DNA from: a virus
IMG/VR virus record: IMGVR_UViG_3300027917_000064
Span: 1-49,650 of that record
Length of the DNA stretch: 49,650 nt
Reading direction: 5' to 3' (one strand)
The translations under genes and the position numbers were made by a program. Below the pieces are notes generated by a model. That model was not told the origin of the DNA. It saw only the letters and a program-made list of their open reading frames with translations, and ran no database searches. How positions within the stretch are numbered: the first letter of the stretch is position 1; the number at the start of each line of letters is the position of its first letter. Of the stretch, positions 48,451-49,650 are shown in pieces.

Positions 48451-49650
48451 ATGCCTAAAAGAGTACTAGATCTTTACACGTACCTTAACCCTGACGAGGC
48501 TGCTTTGGAGATTGCCAAGCAGTACGACAGATGGGTTACGGCACGTACAAAGAAGGAAAAAGAATGGGCCGAGTTGCGGAACTACATTTTCGCAACCGAC
48601 ACGTCTACGACTTCTAATGCCCAGCTTCCGTGGAAGAACAAGACGACGCGCCCCAAGATCTGCCAGATCAGGGACAACCTCCATGCGAACTATATGGCTG
48701 CGTTGTTTCCCAATGACAATTGGTTTACATGGGTAGCTGCGGACAAGGAGAGCGCCACAAAGAGCAAGGTTCTGGCAATTGAAACGTACATGAAGAACAA
48801 GCTAAACCTAAGCAAGTTCAGGCAGGAAGTCTCGAAGTTGGTGTATGACTTTATTGATTATGGCAACTGCTTTGCAGATGTGGAGTATGCTAACGAAGTC
48901 CATATGCTTCCTGATGGGCAAAGTGTCGTGAACTATGTTGGTCCTGTTTTGCGGCGCATCTCACCGTATGACATCGTGTTTGATATTACTAGTAACTCTT
49001 TCAGGGAGAGCCCAAAGATTACACGGACACTCTTGACATACGGTGACATAGCTAAGATTGGAGCTACCCGTCCTGAGTGGAAAGAACTTATGGACAAGGC
49101 GTTTGAAAAAATCAAGGAGATTAGACAGTCGTATCGTTCTTATAAGCCCGGAGATATTCGCAAGAGTGAGGGATTTGTAGCGGATGGGTTTGCTTCTATC
49201 CACGAATACTATAGCTCGGGGTTTGTCGAACTCTTGGAGTTTGAGGGAGACTACTTCGATGTTACTAATAACACCCTCTACGAGAATCACCACGTTGCTA
49301 TCATTGATCGCGCGTATGTCGTCTATAAAGGACCAATTAAGAACTGGTTCGGACGCTCCCTCAAGGAGCACAGTGCGTGGCGGCTACGCCCAGATAATCT
49401 CTGGGGAATGGGACCGCTGGATAATCTGGTCGGTATGCAGTACCGGATTGATCATCTTGAAAACCTTAAGGCAGACGTATTCGATCAGATTGCGTATCCG
49501 TTCTTGAAGATCAAGGGGTATGTCGAAGACTTTGACTGGGCACCGGGGGAGAGGGCTTATTGTGGAGATGAAGGCGACGTGGAAATGCTGGTACCGGATA
49601 CCACTGCACTTAACGCGGACTTTCAGATTGCCCAGCTTGAAGAGGAAATG
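48451..49650 (+). CDS. portal protein, N-terminal part (runs off the right end)
   Basis: The first 400 residues of the portal, continuing at base 3 of the window. MPKRVLDLYTYLNPDEAALE is followed by helical LPWKNKTTRPKICQIRDNLH and NYMAALFPNDNWFTW, then FIDYGNCFADVEYANEV and RRISPYDIVFDITSNSFRES. The last is the usual portal wing region. Two palindrome copies (48985 and 49261) encode ITSN and VTNN. It lies next to the large terminase, as in most tailed phages. The final 278 bases are the diverged second copy of 1-278. Confidence 0.88.
   Translation, partial: MPKRVLDLYTYLNPDEAALEIAKQYDRWVTARTKKEKEWAELRNYIFATDTSTTSNAQLPWKNKTTRPKICQIRDNLHANYMAALFPNDNWFTWVAADKESATKSKVLAIETYMKNKLNLSKFRQEVSKLVYDFIDYGNCFADVEYANEVHMLPDGQSVVNYVGPVLRRISPYDIVFDITSNSFRESPKITRTLLTYGDIAKIGATRPEWKELMDKAFEKIKEIRQSYRSYKPGDIRKSEGFVADGFASIHEYYSSGFVELLEFEGDYFDVTNNTLYENHHVAIIDRAYVVYKGPIKNWFGRSLKEHSAWRLRPDNLWGMGPLDNLVGMQYRIDHLENLKADVFDQIAYPFLKIKGYVEDFDWAPGERAYCGDEGDVEMLVPDTTALNADFQIAQLEEEM
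49373..49650. repeat. right copy of the imperfect terminal overlap
   Basis: Matches bases 1-278 with eight substitutions and no gaps. See the left copy. Both copies keep the portal frame open. Confidence 0.95.

Overview
The window is almost certainly the complete, or nearly complete, genome of a lytic short-tailed (podovirus-type) phage. The sequence is linear here, but the last 278 bases (49373-49650) repeat the first 278 with eight mismatches. The portal gene runs off the right end and resumes in frame at base 3, so the map is circular or circularly permuted. The virion module (portal, scaffold, HK97-type capsid, tail adaptor, T7-gp12-like nozzle, three large internal virion proteins) is joined to a family A DNA polymerase, split DnaG-type primase and DnaB-type helicase, Cas4-like exonuclease, T7-endonuclease-I-like resolvase, B12-dependent ribonucleotide reductase and a CobS/CobT pair. 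From memory this resembles the Zobellviridae/cobavirus branch of podoviruses, which infects Proteobacteria; that placement is inference. I recognise no integrase, lysogeny repressor, single-subunit RNA polymerase, tRNA or CRISPR array.

Layout. Bases 1-18150 run rightward: portal C-terminus, scaffold, capsid, small head proteins, tail adaptor, nozzle and internal virion proteins. Bases 18212-22247 hold two beta-rich surface-protein candidates (one with about 25 short repeats), then the lysis genes (small membrane protein, M15 endolysin, holin-like protein), ending at a hairpin terminator inside the 3' end of the convergent gene. Bases 22244-40737 run leftward. From right to left these are small early genes, CobT-like and CobS-like proteins, primase, helicase, DNA polymerase, an OB-type ssDNA-binding candidate, Cas4-like nuclease, endonuclease I, a metallophosphoesterase, NrdJ, a SLOG-type protein, a sulfotransferase-like protein and an FmdB-type zinc ribbon. 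A perfect sigma70-type promoter (TTGACA, 17 nt, TATAAT) at 40193-40221 fires leftward into about 500 nt of hairpin-rich non-coding leader. Bases 40738-41544 are non-coding and look like an origin/control region: a consensus DnaA box, a 20-bp iteron-like array and a 115-bp A+T tract. Bases 41545-49650 run rightward: three small genes, three fibre/tailspike proteins sharing an N-terminal anchor, an Asp-box propeller, small and large terminase, and the portal N-terminus.

The most unusual signal is a perfect 12-bp palindrome, GTTACTAGTAAC. It occurs exactly seven times and with one mismatch about nineteen more times, on a chance expectation of about 0.003 exact copies. It lies in genes and spacers alike, at several genes fills the space between Shine-Dalgarno and start codon, and is nearly absent from the fibre/terminase block (42.1-49.0 kb). 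A related but distinct palindrome (ATTAC-N3-GTAAT) clusters only around the early promoter. These look like binding or modification sites of an unidentified system.

All family assignments come from reading motifs by eye; no database search was run.
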